Below are positions 37,239-48,992 of a stretch of 64,000 bases of DNA, piece after piece. This stretch comes from Datisca glomerata. Lineage: Eukaryota; Streptophyta; Magnoliopsida; Cucurbitales; Datiscaceae. Both the position numbers and the translations under genes were made by a program. The stretch is from positions 1,638,605 to 1,702,604 of the forward strand of contig QANY01008720.1 of the NCBI GenBank assembly GCA_003255025.1, written 5' to 3'. Numbering within the stretch: position 1 is the stretch's first letter; the number at the start of each line of letters is the position of its first letter. The notes below the pieces were generated by a model. The model saw only the letters and a list, made by a program, of their open reading frames with translations. It did no database searches and was not told the DNA's origin.

Positions 37239-37324
37239 TAACACTCACACCACTTCTAGTTCTGTTTCCACCACCAATATTCATCTCATGAAAACCATAT
37301 CTAAATCTGGTATTTTCAAGAAAC

Positions 37325-38098
37325 GTGCTTCTTTTAACTCATCCAATAACATACACTGAATCACAAACCTTTTCTTCTGCAGCTAAACTGCCAGAATGGA
37401 TTTTTGCCATGAAAGATGAGTTTTATGCTCTTTTAAATCAGGAAACTTGGTCTTTAGTACCTCTTCCTCCTAATAAAAACATTGTTGGTTGTAAAGGGGT
37501 GTATATGCTTAAGTATAATCCCGATGGATCCATAGCTAGACACAATACTAGGCTTGTTGCTAAGGGTTTTCATCATGAACCTAGTTTTGATTATCATGAA
37601 ACTTTTAGTCTTGCTATAAAAAAGCCTACTGTCAGAATTATACTTACTCTTGTTGCTCAATATCATTGGCCTATAAGACAACTAGATGTTAAGAATGCAT
37701 TTCTCCGTGGCACTTTACATGAAGATGTTTACATGGTTCAACCTCCTAATTTTATACATCCTGAATTTTCCAATTATATTTGCAAATTGCATAAATCTCT
37801 TTATGGTCTTAAACAAGCTCCTAGGGCCTGGTTTGACATTTGCACATCCCATCTTCTTACTCTTAGATTATGTTCTTCTCAAGTTGATACATCTTTATTT
37901 GTTAAATATGATTCTACTTCTATTACTTACCTTTTGTTATATGTGGATGATATTGTCATAGCTGGAAACAACACTACTTGTATCAATGATCTCATTCATT
38001 CTCTTCAAAAACAGTTTGATATGACTAACTTAGGATCTTTAAGATATTTCTTAAGTCTTGAAATATCTGGATCATCTTATGGCATTTTTGTTAATTAA
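37325..38098 (+). pseudogene. copia reverse transcriptase segment
   Basis: The best preserved part, with 257 open residues. Blocks: TWSLVPLPPNKNIVGCKGVY, then YHETFSLAIK, then QLDVKNAFLRGTLHEDVYMV, then LYGLKQAPRAWF, and the catalytic YVDDIVIAG. Open through LGSLRYFLSLEI, then a stop at 38096. Its N-terminal continuation is cut off by the solo LTR. Confidence 0.92.
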
Positions 38099-38192
38099 AA
38101 GAAGTATGTTATTGATCTTTTGTTGAAGGCATGCATGTTATAAGCTAAATCTTGTTCTTCACCTTGCTCCACCAAATCTCTTTTATATAGTC

Positions 38193-38862
38193 ATGTTGGT
38201 TCTACATTATCAGATATTACTGAATACAAGAGTTTGGTTGGTTCTTTACAATATCTCACTTTCACTAGGCTTGATATTAGTCTTGTTGTTAGTAGAGTTT
38301 GTCAATTCATGCATAACCCTACAACAAGTCACTATTTTATTGTTAAACATATTCTCGGGTATGTGGTTGACATTTTATCTCATGGCATCATGTTTAAACC
38401 TGGTACTTTATGTTTGCAGGCCTCTAGTGATGCTGATTGGGTTGGAGATCCATTTGATAGACGATCCACGACTGGTTTCATTATTTTTCTCGGCAGCAAC
38501 CCTATCTCTTGGTATGTCAACATGCAACCTACTATTGCTCGATTATCCACAGAAGGAGAGTACAAAACACTTCAAATACAATTGTTGAATTATCTTAGAT
38601 TCATCAACTTTTATGTGATATGCATATATTCTTACCAAAACAACCAATTTTATGGTGTGATAACATGTCAACTATTGTTCTTGCCTCTAATCCTGTGTTT
38701 CATGCTCAAACAAAGCATGTAGAAGTGGATTATCATTTCATTCGAGAGAACGTGGTTAAAAAGGATCTTCATGTGCAACACATTGACTCTAAACTTCAAC
38801 TTGCCGATCTCTTTACTAAACCATTATGCACGCCTAGGTTTCTTTTCTTCAAAACAAACTAA
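38193..38862 (+). pseudogene. copia RNase H segment
   Basis: Continues the RT in shifted frames: SLQYLTFTRLDISLVVSRV, then the RNase H blocks DADWVGDPFDRRSTTGF and FLGSNPISW, then ILWCDNMSTIVLASNPVFH and HVQHIDSKLQLADLFTKPL. A frameshift lies near 38590. Confidence 0.9.
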
Positions 38863-38896
38863 TGCCCTTTACACCATGCATTAGTTTGCGAGGGGA

Positions 38897-39114
38897 TGAT
38901 AACTATAATAACTGAGTTAATTTATTATTTAGTTATTAGGGTTATTATTCGGTGTGCTTACTGTATTGGTGCTGTGTAACTGCCTGTGTGGCTGTTATTT
39001 AAGCCATATGTTGCATGCTTTTAACGTTTAGTTAATGAGTTTAATATTCAAATATTTCTTCTGCTTGCTTCTTTCTTTCTCTGTTATTTTCTTTCTTTCG
39101 CCGACTCTCATTTC
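38897..39114 (+). repeat. copia 3' LTR, 3'-truncated
   Basis: Matches the 5' LTR up to about GACTCTC (39107), then diverges. The last about 40 bp expected are missing and a perfect inverted repeat starts at 39115. Confidence 0.85.
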
Positions 39115-39179
39115 TATCATTGTTTGTTCCATTTCTAGTTTTGACAAATATAAAACTAGAAATGGAACAAACAATGATA
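39115..39179. repeat. perfect 28-bp inverted repeat (foldback)
   Basis: Arms 39115-39142 and 39152-39179 are exact reverse complements with a 9-base loop (GACAAATAT). It sits exactly where the copia 3' LTR is broken. Confidence 0.95.
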
Positions 39180-39269
39180 AACTCGTTCCTTTCACATTCG
39201 ATTGGCTTATTTATTTTACATCATCATCAGTTTCTAAAAAAATGAGAGAATTTATTTGATTTGTGATAA

Positions 39270-39960
39270 ACAAAGTCTTGACAACGAGAAACAATTGTCT
39301 TGACAACGGGAAAGAATTGTCTTGACAATGGGAAATAAATGTCTTGACAAAGAGAATATCTTGAGAACGGGAAACTAATGTCTTGGCAACAAGAGAGCCT
39401 TGACAACAAGAAAGAATTGTCTTGAAAATGAGAAGGTCTTGAAAACGGGAAAGTTTTGAGAATGGAAAAGTCTTGAGAACGAGAAAGAAATGTCTTGACA
39501 ACAGAAAAGTCTTGAGAACGGGAAAGAAATCATCTGACGGAGGGAAAAGAATTGTCTTGACAACGGGAAATAAATGTCTTGACGGTGGGAAAAAGAAATG
39601 TCTTGACAACAGAAAAGTATTGAGGACGAAAAATAAATGTCTTGACAACGGGAAAAGTTTTGAGAACGGGAAAGAAATGTCTTGACAATAGGGAAAGTTT
39701 TGAGACCGAGAAAGAAATGCCTTGATGATGGGAAAAAATGTCTTGACAATGGGAAAGAAATGCCTTGACAGCGGGAAACAAATTTTCTTGATAATGGGAA
39801 AAGTCTTGAGAATGGGAAAGAAATATCCTGATAGCGAGAAAAGAAATGTCTTGACAAGGGGAACATAATTGTCTTGACGACAGAAATGAAATTATCTTGA
39901 AAATGGGAATAGAATGTCTTGCAAACGGGAATATAAAAATCATGACAACAAAAATGGATA
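39270..39960. repeat. TCTTGACAACGGGAAA minisatellite
   Basis: About 30 imperfect copies of a roughly 22-24-bp unit (TCTTGACAACGGGAAAGAAATG and shorter forms). The open frames on the minus strand are by-products of the repeat. Confidence 0.85.
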
Positions 39961-40079
39961 TGATTACGAAATGGGTACGACATCCACTACGGGAACGACA
40001 ATGAAAACAGAACAGGCTATGACTACGGAAATGGGAAGGAAAAATGAAAACGGGAACAAAAATGGAAAATGTTGGAAGA

Positions 40080-41010
40080 AAATTACATAACAAATCTTAT
40101 ATCATCAGAAAAATATGGAAGTCTACTTTTTGTAAAATTTTACAGAAATTAATTTGGAGCTCTCGAAAGTTATGATAATTTTTGTTGGTGCTGTTCAGAA
40201 AAGTAAACATATTCACTCTTTTCACATTTAAATTTTAAACTATACTGATTTAGATAGTATTATATAAACAAATTATATATCTTTAGAAAGATATGAATGT
40301 ATACTTTTTGAATTTTTTTTTTCAGAATTTGATTTGGAGCTTTTGAGTAAAAGTTATGACAATTTAAATTAAGGCTACTAAAGAAAGAAGATTACACAAA
40401 ATGATCAATTTCAGAAATTAATTTGTATTTACTGGAAACCAACTACATGGAGAATCTTATGTCATCAGAAAAATGAAGAAATCTACTTATTGGAAAATTT
40501 TACGGAATTCAATTTGAAATTTTTGATAAAAGGTTACGGTAATTATTATACATATTGCTAAAAAAGTAAGGGTATTCACACCTTTCCAATTAAATCTTTA
40601 AATTGCTTCATTTTAAATAGTATTATGGAAAAAAAACTATATATAGTTTAAAATATACGAATGTCTATATATAGTTTTATGAAGGTTGTTCAGGAAGGTA
40701 GATAATGCAAAACATACAATTTTGGAAATTATACTACATCAATTAGAAGCCAAATACATGGTGAATTATATATCATCGGAAACATATGAAAATCAACTTC
40801 TTGAAGAATTTTACGGAATTTAATTTGGAGTTCTCAATCAAAACTTATGATACGATAACGTGCAAAATTGTCAGCTTCATCTATTAAGCTTCACCAATAC
40901 ATGAATACTTATGTGACAAATCATATCTCGCTACAAAGCTAAGGAAGTCAGTTTCTTGAAATTCTTTACGAAATTAGATTTGAGCTGCTAAAAGAAAGTT
41001 ACGGTATACT
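40080..41010. repeat. degenerate tandem array, period roughly 180 bp
   Basis: The phrase (A)TCTTAT(A/G)TCATCAGAAAAAT..GAA.TCTAC recurs near 40095, 40270, 40455, 40640, 40765 and 40915. It is followed each time by ..TTTTA(C)(A/G)GAATT.AATTTGGAG.T. and AAA(A/G)GTTA(T/C)G(A/G)TAA. Spacing ranges from about 125 to 185 bp. Confidence 0.65.
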
Positions 41011-41084
41011 CGTTCTCTACTCATTCTATTAAAATATTATATATGTTGTTCAGCATCCTTGTCGTAGATATTTGTGTACGAGAA

Positions 41085-42170
41085 AAAGAAAAAGAAAAGC
41101 AAACAGGAGAAAACTCTATCAAATAACCCGTAACAAAAGAAATGAGAGAAACTCTATCAATGAACCCATGTAAATCAAAACGGGTCCATGGTTCTATAGA
41201 AAGCGTCTAAGTCCTTAGGAGTGTCTACGAGCACCGTTTTCAGAAGAAAATAAAAAAGGGTCATGGTTCTTCATTTGAATCTAAGTCCTCATCTAAAAAA
41301 ATGGATAGTTCGTAAGTCCTCTTAGAATCAAAAGGAGGACATGATTCTTTATTTGGAGCTAAGTCCTTGAAAAAATGGTAATTCATAAATCCTCCTCTCA
41401 GAATGAACAAAATGAAGACGGGGCTATAGTTCTTTATTTAAACCTAAACGGACTGATCATAAGTCATTCTCTTTAAAAAAATTAAATTCTTATCCTTAAG
41501 AACGAATTTCACAACCGAAAAATCATGAGAGCGGATTCTGCTACAAAAGAAAATTGAACTAGAAGTGTTTGACAACAAATTCTATTATAGAAATAGTTAT
41601 TCTCAAGAAAACTGTGAGCTAAAATTTTCCTACATGTTTAAGAACAAATTCGTCGAAAGCTTGAAGCCGACACAATACCGGGTCTTTATCCCAAAGTTTT
41701 GCTAAGTCTTTGGATGAAGTACAACAAAAAGGGAGTTCAATAGAAGCAATTTTGGACAAACAAAGTGAAATACAAAGGAAAAATACAAAACGAAAGAAGG
41801 AAAAAGATAACAAGGAAACGAGAGCAACTCTCTCCAATGAGCCCGTAGCAAAGGAAACTAGAGAAACTCTCTAATGAGCTCGTAGCAAGGAAACGAGAAA
41901 AATTCTACCGATGAACGTGGGGCATTAAACTCGAACCCTTGTGATGAAATTATGAAACGTTATACTCATTCCTTACTCATTTCAATAAATTATTATGTTA
42001 TTGTTCTTGTACAACATAGTTATCACATATTTTAACATACGAGAGAAAGAAAAGAAAATGAAGGAACGAGAAAAACTCTATCAATGAGCCCGTAGTGAAG
42101 TAAACGGGAAAAACTCTATCGATGAGCCTGTAGTGAAAGGAACGGAAAGACGTAACGATCAATGAATGAG
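41085..42170. repeat. dispersed repeats with GAGAAACTCTATCAATGA core
   Basis: Three related blocks (about 41085-41145, 41770-41920 and 42045-42140) share GAAAAG(A)AAA..GAGAAA(A)CTCTATCAATGA(A/G)CCCGTAG(C/T). No coding frame is convincing. Probably the internal non-coding part of an old LTR element ending near 42684. Confidence 0.55.
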
Positions 42171-42420
42171 AAGTCATCATCATCGACAACAAACTGACCA
42201 AAAAGTTGCCGGACAATTGTAAAGCATTTGTAAATGGGAACAGAAGAACGTAACGACATAAAGAAAAGCAAAAACCATCACTGACAACGAACAATCAAAA
42301 AATTGTGTGGAAAAATCATGTCGCATGTTTTCAAGAAGCATGTGAGAACAGAAACGAATAGACATAATAATGATCATTACACTTCAATGAATAAAGTTCT
42401 ATTGAGTGTAATGGAGACCA

Positions 42421-42684
42421 ATGAACAGTCAAAATTCTCACCATACCACGTGGACGGAGGAGAATCAATCAAGAAGGATCAAGAAGATCTCTACCGTGTG
42501 AGAGCGGGAAGAAGAAGATTAGAACCGTGGGATGGATCCTACAGCTACGATTAATTGGACAGTGACAAGATGATATAACAGATAGGCTGAACATGGGGAG
42601 CCTATACCTGAAAACGATCTCATCAATAAGGGAGGCGTTTGCCTGATAAAGATCCATCAACTGAAAACATAGAGGAGTGTGATC
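42421..42684 (+). repeat. old LTR-like repeat, right copy
   Basis: Second copy of 31855-32114. AT-rich DNA with TATA-like sequence and a CT-rich stretch (to about 42850) follows and may be the rest of the LTR. Confidence 0.75.
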
Positions 42685-42849
42685 ATCTCACTCTTTTATT
42701 ATTATAATTATTATAAAATCTATAAGTACACGCTCATGTAAAAAAAGAAAAAAAACACATTCAATACAACTCAGCTATTACTCAAAGTATTTACTCATCT
42801 CATTCTCTCTCTAATACTCATACATATTAAACCTTTTGATATTTTCCTA

Positions 42850-43806
42850 TCAATTCTCGATTGATGGGACAAAATCCTTTACATAGACTTTTGGGATATA
42901 ATAAACGTTAATTATAAGTTAGCTTATCTTTCAAGTAAGTATATATTGGGTTTTTGAGGATGGTTCATCTTAAGGTGAGAGTTGAGAGTCTGAGACAAGC
43001 ATCTTAATTAATTTCTGAGTTGAACTTCATCAACTACCTACTCTCCTTCCCTGACTCCATGTCTTATGCATGTGGCTGTCAACATCACTGTTGGCAGCCA
43101 GCTTCGAAATATCTTATTCATATTACTGATATTAATTACAAGGATATATACACATATAAGTATATGACATTTATTTAAAATTTTAATATAATTTGATGAT
43201 GAAATTTATGCTCAATTATATCTACCGTATAGAATTACTCTTTTTTCTTTTAAATATCCTAGTCTTAATCGGGATATCATAAATGAAAAGAGCAAATAGC
43301 ACATCACCCGCTTGCATTGCTATGATTTGGCAAGCACGGATAGTAGAGAATAAAATAACGATATTTGTCTATTAGAAAAAATAAATTTTTAGAGTACTTT
43401 ATTCATAATCTCTCTCTGGGAATGCATCCGGCTAGGAATTTGAAAGCTAACTCTTTTCTATGAGGTAAAGCAAACCCTTTTCATTGAGTTAGTGGAGAAC
43501 AGACAGCATGTTTGTGCTGCATTACTACATTGATCTGATGAATAATTTATAATAGTTGTCGAAAGAACTTGCATTTTGTCACGAAGAGGTTAGAATTGGC
43601 AAAGCAAATTCTGTGTAACGGGGGATTGATGATGAGACCATTTGATCCGCAAACCAACAAGCAAAAACTTGTTATTTTGGTTATTTCTTATAAGGGAAGG
43701 AATATTTGGGGTAAAAGGGTAAGGTTATAGCTTTCATCTCCTCGGTATAATTCTGATTAGAGAGCCAATTAACAATAATCTTATCTCCAATTCATACCCT
43801 ATAGGA
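42850..43806. other. intergenic, nothing recognised
   Basis: No frame, known repeat or RNA gene that I can support. Confidence 0.35.
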
Positions 43807-44120
43807 TTAGGATTGATATCTTCTAGTTTCAGGTCCATCATATTCTTCAAGGTATTCCTGCATTATAAAAACACAAACTTGTTACAGAGTTGAACATTTA
43901 TATGCACAATTTTTGTTATGCTCTTCACTATGATATACCAGAGAAGCAAGAAGCAAGGGCAATTTTTGACCTTTGAATAGTGAGTGTCCAAGTCTACAGC
44001 TGCCCTTTGCTCAGGAGTCTTTGCTTTCAAGTGGGCGTAATGTTTTAAATTCTTCCATTTCCATTTAAAAGCTCCATGGCTCAAGAGGTTGCTTGCTATT
44101 CTTTCTAAGGTTTTCCGCAA
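43807..44120 (-). CDS. two 3' exons of an unidentified gene
   Basis: Exon A (from about 44120 or slightly lower, down to 43971) encodes ASNLLSHGAFKWKWKNLKHY, then AHLKAKTPEQRAAVDLDTHY and SK, ending at AAG followed by donor GTCAAA. Exon B (43857-43807) follows acceptor TGCAG in the same phase and encodes EYLEEYDGPETRRYQS and TAA. The amino-acid mix looks like a real basic-to-acidic protein tail rather than chance. No ATG opens exon A and a stop lies upstream, so at least one 5' exon is missing, perhaps between 44120 and 45090. The bL9 gene lies upstream on the same strand. Alternatives are a pseudogene or a 3' fragment. I do not recognise the family. Confidence 0.45.
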
Positions 44121-44124
44121 TTAG

Positions 44125-45092
44125 ACAGTAAACTTAATACAGTACCCCTGATTAAGAAACCTTAAAGAAAAAACGGTCAAAATTGGATTTGGAGACTATT
44201 TTAGAAATTCTAATACCTTTCAAGACAAACGCCACCTAGTGAAATTCTAAAACCACTCAAAGGAAGAGGAAAACAAGCAAAAAAAAGAGACTAAATTTGC
44301 ATATGCCAAGGGAAACTGAAAAGCTTTGATAAAATGAAACGTACGTATATTAAGATTTTTTGGCACGGAGCACCGACATTCCGGTCGAGATTGAGCCGTA
44401 CCGCACAACTGCAATATATATTAATTTCAATTTTAGTTTGATCTAGACGGCCAATACCCAATAAGGGGAGAAACTGGCTCGATAGTATACAGCTACCGAG
44501 CACCTAAATCCTTAACCTACTCTAGTTACCAAAACCATTCTTCCAGCAATTTGATTTCAGAAAGCATTCTACGTTGGTACAGGTGACTCTGTTATTAGGC
44601 CTTCAAGATATTCCAATTCTTTTTTCATGGCAAAACATAAATGATACAACTAAGTACGGAGGCAAACACATCTAAAAGAGAGCTCATTATATGATTCAGT
44701 AGTATCCAAAGCACAACTTTCTCACTTTCAAACAAATATCACCCGCCATCTCTTGGACAAAAAACAGATCTCTTGAGACAAAAGAAATCAAGAAAATTCT
44801 GTTCATTCTTTGGCATTATTGTCATCACAGCAAATAGTTTTCCTCAAGAGAAAATGCATTGACACAATTGATTACGTCCCACACTCATTTCAAGACTTCA
44901 AGACGACATGAGTTCTTGTCACATTTACCTCAATCTCATAAGTATAGTAACTTCATGAAATAATTTATCAGGCTAAAAAAATCCGTACAATAGGCATTCG
45001 AAGGTCACAGCAATAATAAACAGTCGTCACACTACAGAAAACAGAAGTTTTAAGCTAAATATTTTGATCGCTGCATCAAGCTTGACAATTGT
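44125..45092. other. bL9 3' flank and unassigned DNA
   Basis: Between the bL9 stop and the unidentified exons. It may contain the bL9 3' UTR and upstream exons of the unidentified gene. Nothing can be assigned. Confidence 0.35.
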
Positions 45093-47367
45093 TTATTTAC
45101 TCCTAATCTTTATCTTCAGAGTCCAGTAAACATTCCCCTCTGGCAAAGGAATGGACTTGGGAAAGCGCAGTGGGACCTCATATTCCCCGCAGGTTGACAA
45201 GGGAGATGACAGATGCAGGTTTTCAGGTGCTATTTGTATTGAAAGCTGCCTGGCCACCTAAAATGGTCAAAAGGAAAATCAGTATATTGGATTAGGAGAT
45301 CACAAAAGAAATGTAAACTGAACTTCCAGGAAATCCCAAAAAACGGTCTCAAAATCCTCGCATGTTAAACCCCTCTCCCTCTAGGGAAAGTGGCTCCTCT
45401 CATATAATTATCCCCAAAACAATATATTCTTTGTTCAGAAGAAACTCAAATCATTATGGACAGATTGTCAATGGTACAATGGATTCTTGCAAATGAAAGT
45501 TGAGGTTTTTCCACCTAAAACAAATCTCATAAAAGAATAAAAACTTCAATGTCATGAGAGTATTCCTGAATTTAAGCTATAAATCCATCATTATTTATGG
45601 TTCTCAATGGATTCAAGTATCAAATTTGAATTAGGCATCAGTTGCATCCTTGAGGACAAGTAGGATGACTTACCTCGGCCACAAGATCATCTTTTGTCAC
45701 TGGTGATTGTAATTCTAAAGGCTCATCTTTCGTAGCACGAGAATGAAAATTTTCCTTGTTAATTAACCTTCGTAGCACCTATGAAGTCTTATACAAATTA
45801 GATATCCAAAGAGACAGATGTAAAGAAACTCAAAGACCAGTCCACACCCATATTTTTTCTACGGGAAGTATATATTACCAATGCTATCAGTAGACTGATT
45901 TGATCTATTCTTATTGCTTCAGTATTAAGGACATCCATCGATTAGTTTAGAACAAAAATGGATTACTATCAACATTAACGTAGATTTTTCCCTTCAAATT
46001 TTAGCGATCAAGCCTTAATCATGGATAAAGTTATGAGATTACAATGTTCCAAGCTCCCAATGTCAAATTAATAGAGAAAATATATACTCCAAGTACAAAC
46101 CAGCTGAGTTTTGTCCAGGCGCCTAGCTGCCTTTTCATATTCCTTCATCTTATCCTCTTTAGTCGTCGTTACTACCTTAACCACCTCTTCCTCCACCGGT
46201 TGGTAAATCTGAATTGAAGTGTGTAGAATTTATTGAACAACAAAAGGAACGGAGCACACATCCATAAGTATAATCTGATACTATTTCTTCATTTACATTA
46301 TACAATTCATATGAACAATACATGCCAAAACAACCCGAGGAAAACAATCAGTCAGCCTATGCCTAAATTATTTCAATGAATGTGAAGAATAGACAGCAAG
46401 GCCAACTATACATCATTTCAATTTTTTTTTTTTTTTTTTTNNNNNNNNNNNNNNNNNNNNNNNNNNNNNNNGGGGGGGGGGGGGAATGTTCAACTATACA
46501 TCATATAATTTTTGTTTGCTATCAAAAACAAAATCTATATCTCAATTACTTATTTTTGCTTTTTGGTGGGGAGTTAGTAGGCTATTCATTGTTGAACATG
46601 AACATGATGGTAATTCATCTAAGGAAATTTTAAGACAAACTATTGTATAATTCAAGGATGTAATCTTAACTAATAACCACTGACTGATTTCCAATATTGT
46701 GCGTAATTAAACACAACATACAAGGTTCATCTTTCACCTTAGCAAGTTTGTTAGATCATTTTCGAGAAGCTGCAAGTTTCATACTTTTATTGCTAGAGAA
46801 AATAAGCACTCAACTAATATTTGAGAATTTCCATAGAAGTGTTCACAAGGGGAACTACACAGCTCATTAATACAAGCCGTGTGTGTGTTGGGGAAGCTGG
46901 TAGCTTAAGCAATAACACTACTACTCCATTTTCAGCTGCCGGCATATTAAAAAAATAAGAAACCGCATCAGTTATTGGCAGAAGGAAAGTACCCTGCGCT
47001 GCTCGCTAATTAGATAAGCATACTTGTCAATATTTGGGACCGCAAGCAATTTCGGCATAAGGTGGTTTCGAAAATATCCAGGGGCAACCTTCACTGTCTC
47101 GCCAGCTTTCCCAAGCTTGTCTATACTCTAACCCATAATAAAAATTGTTTAAATGTAATCATAATCTGTAAATTAATTTAAAATGAAGTTAAATCAATAA
47201 ATACTGAAGCCCAAATTACTCACTGTTGTTAGTATAACTTCTAGTTTTCTATGTCTAATCCCTTGACAAACGTAGAGCAGAGGATGGACCACGCCACCAG
47301 AGGTGTGAAGGTTTGTATCTTTGACAATCTTCCGAAGCGCATTTCTGCCGCATTGGATGTAAGCCAT
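45093..47367 (-). CDS. organellar ribosomal protein bL9
   Basis: Five coding exons: 47367-47224, 47127-46993, 46208-46101, 45778-45674 and 45257-45093. All are in phase 0 with GT/AG borders, giving 218 residues. The first exon (MAYIQCGRNALRKIVKDTNL, 48 codons in all) is basic and hydroxylated, as a mitochondrial presequence would be. It runs into the L9 start RKLEVILTTSIDKLGKAGE, then VKVAPGYFRNHLMPKLLAVP, the N-terminal RNA-binding domain. A charged helix follows (EDKMKEYEKAARRLDKTQL), then the C-terminal domain ending VYWTLKIKIRSK. bL9 binds domain V of large-subunit rRNA near the L1 stalk. Mitochondrial location is inferred from the presequence. The 46441-46471 gap lies in the intron between the second and third exons, so it does not affect the coding sequence. 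Confidence 0.94.
46423..46484. other. assembly gap flanked by poly-T and poly-G
   Basis: A poly-T run, 31 Ns and 13 Gs in a row. The poly-G after the gap is probably a sequencing artefact. Confidence 0.9.
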
Positions 47368-48874
47368 CCAATTCTTCTATCAAAATAGCATGTAAAGTAC
47401 CGAAATTCGATAAACGATACAATTTGAGAGCTTTGCGAGAGATTACCTGCGAATTAGGTACTCGGAGACGGCAAGAGGAGACGCACAAGAGGCAGGCGGC
47501 GAGAGAATCGGAGGCACGCGAAGAGGAGGACGCCGCAGGATATGCAGTGAAGGGAAAAAGGAGGGCCGTCGAAGAGGGGGAGAGAGTGTTGTATCTTCCT
47601 CTTAATTAGTGGGCCTGAATGTGAGTAGGAATAGTCCGTTACTCGAGTACTAGTAATGATCATAAATATACCCGGTTAAAAAAATTAGAAAAAATAATCA
47701 CTACACGTCTTAAAATAAAAAAAATCATGCTTTTTCATAAAAAATTTCACAGTTGCAGAAAATTAATTTCAATCATCAATTATTTATATAATATAGATCA
47801 GATATATAAAATATACTAAATACAATATATATTATATAAAAATTATGAATATTAAGCTTAATTTCACTGGGGCGCTGGGAGGCTTATTTTATGGCAACGA
47901 TTTTTTTTTAGATTTGAAGGTGGCTATTTTTTATTTGTATTTCATTCTTAACTTATTTTTTATTTGTCTTTCATTCTTAGCTTATTTTTATTTTCTTTTT
48001 TTTAAGTGCTATATTCTTGATGTTCTCCCAGTAGAGTACTGATGTAAAATTGAGAGCTATTTTGGGTTTAGGGGAGAAAGCAAGGCGTCCTGTAATACTC
48101 CAGATCACATATCATTATAAAAAAACTAAACTAAACCAAAGTGATCGGTTCATTCGATTGTAATATAGCTCAAATAAAGTAAAATACTTGTTTAACATCT
48201 CAAACATACATAAAAGGATTGTCAACGTCTCAAAGCCTTTTCCTCCACCAAAATCTAGATCTATGACGATTTTTTCTCCACCAAAATCTAGACCTATGGT
48301 GGTTTTTCTACATAGATCTAATGTCTATGGTGTTTTCTTTTGACAGTGTTCGTTTTATAGGTGTTTTCGATAGATCTAGTCCAAATTTACAAGCTTTATG
48401 AGTCGACTGCGCTAGCCCTTTCATCAAATCATTTAACAAAATTAGGGATATTAAAATCAATTGTGAGGCCCCAAACTCATGGGGACCTGCCCCTAATAGG
48501 TTGACGTTTTGGTAAATAAATGAGTGATGGGACAGGTACGAGAGGATTATAAATAAACTTGTTTATCTTTGATGGAAGTTGGTGAGTGAAAAAGATGGGA
48601 AGCTGCGGTCGAAACTATAACCCTATGTTGCAACTCTACCTTAGCACTAAGCTTTTTTTTAGTTCTCCTAATTACAATCACTAACTTAGCCATCAAATAA
48701 GATAATTTTCATATTATGTTCTTCTAAATCATCTCTGTTGCTTTCACTGCCATCACTCTCTCTTCATATCTTGATGTCTTCTTCATTCTTGTCACCATGT
48801 TAGACTGACTCTTAGAATTCTAGTTCAAGCCTAAAAGAATGGGCAGGCAACTCGTGGGTACCTAAATTAAGAAA
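47368..48874. other. bL9 5' region and intergenic DNA
   Basis: The first about 230 bp are GC- and purine-rich on the plus strand and probably hold the bL9 leader and promoter. The rest is AT-rich with no supported gene. Confidence 0.45.
48556..48611 (+). repeat. direct repeat, copy 1
   Basis: Shares CTTGTTTATCTTTGA(T/C)GGAA, GGTGAGTGA(A/G) and AAAGATGGGAAGCTGCG with 49557-49610. Confidence 0.8.
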
Positions 48875-48992
48875 TGTAGGCCTGTCTGCCATCCACACCT
48901 GAATAAATGAAGTTTTATGAAAAAACCTGCTAGTGGAGGAAGACCTCCCAATGATAAGAGAGATAAGGCTAAAAGAGAGCAAAAAAAGGATC
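48875..48992 (-). pseudogene. ndhB: plastid ndhB fragment (nuclear plastid DNA)
   Basis: Minus-strand translation includes [20 protein letters not shown], then [13 protein letters not shown]. This is a highly conserved stretch of subunit 2 (ndhB) of the chloroplast NADH dehydrogenase-like complex. About 118 bp keep close similarity, with several substitutions, then similarity ends sharply on both sides and a stop follows. Such short organelle pieces in nuclear DNA are common. The nucleotide match favours the plastid gene over mitochondrial nad2. Confidence 0.8.

Larger units (their letters stand above)
32115..39114 (+). mobile_element. Ty1/copia retrotransposon, decayed and nested
   Basis: A 5' LTR (32115-32369), a primer-binding site (TGGTATCAAAGCC, 32370), gag, integrase, reverse transcriptase and RNase H segments in copia order, a purine tract (GCGAGGGGA, 38888-38896) and a truncated 3' LTR (from 38897). 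A 2.2-kb solo LTR of another element splits it at 35054-37238. Many stops and frameshifts. The integrase-before-RT order is what assigns it to copia. Confidence 0.93.

Noticed and set aside
39211..40093. Long minus-strand frames with SRHFF/PLSR repeats
   Set aside because: They are translations of the TCTTGACAACGGGAAA minisatellite; composition and periodicity come from the repeat.
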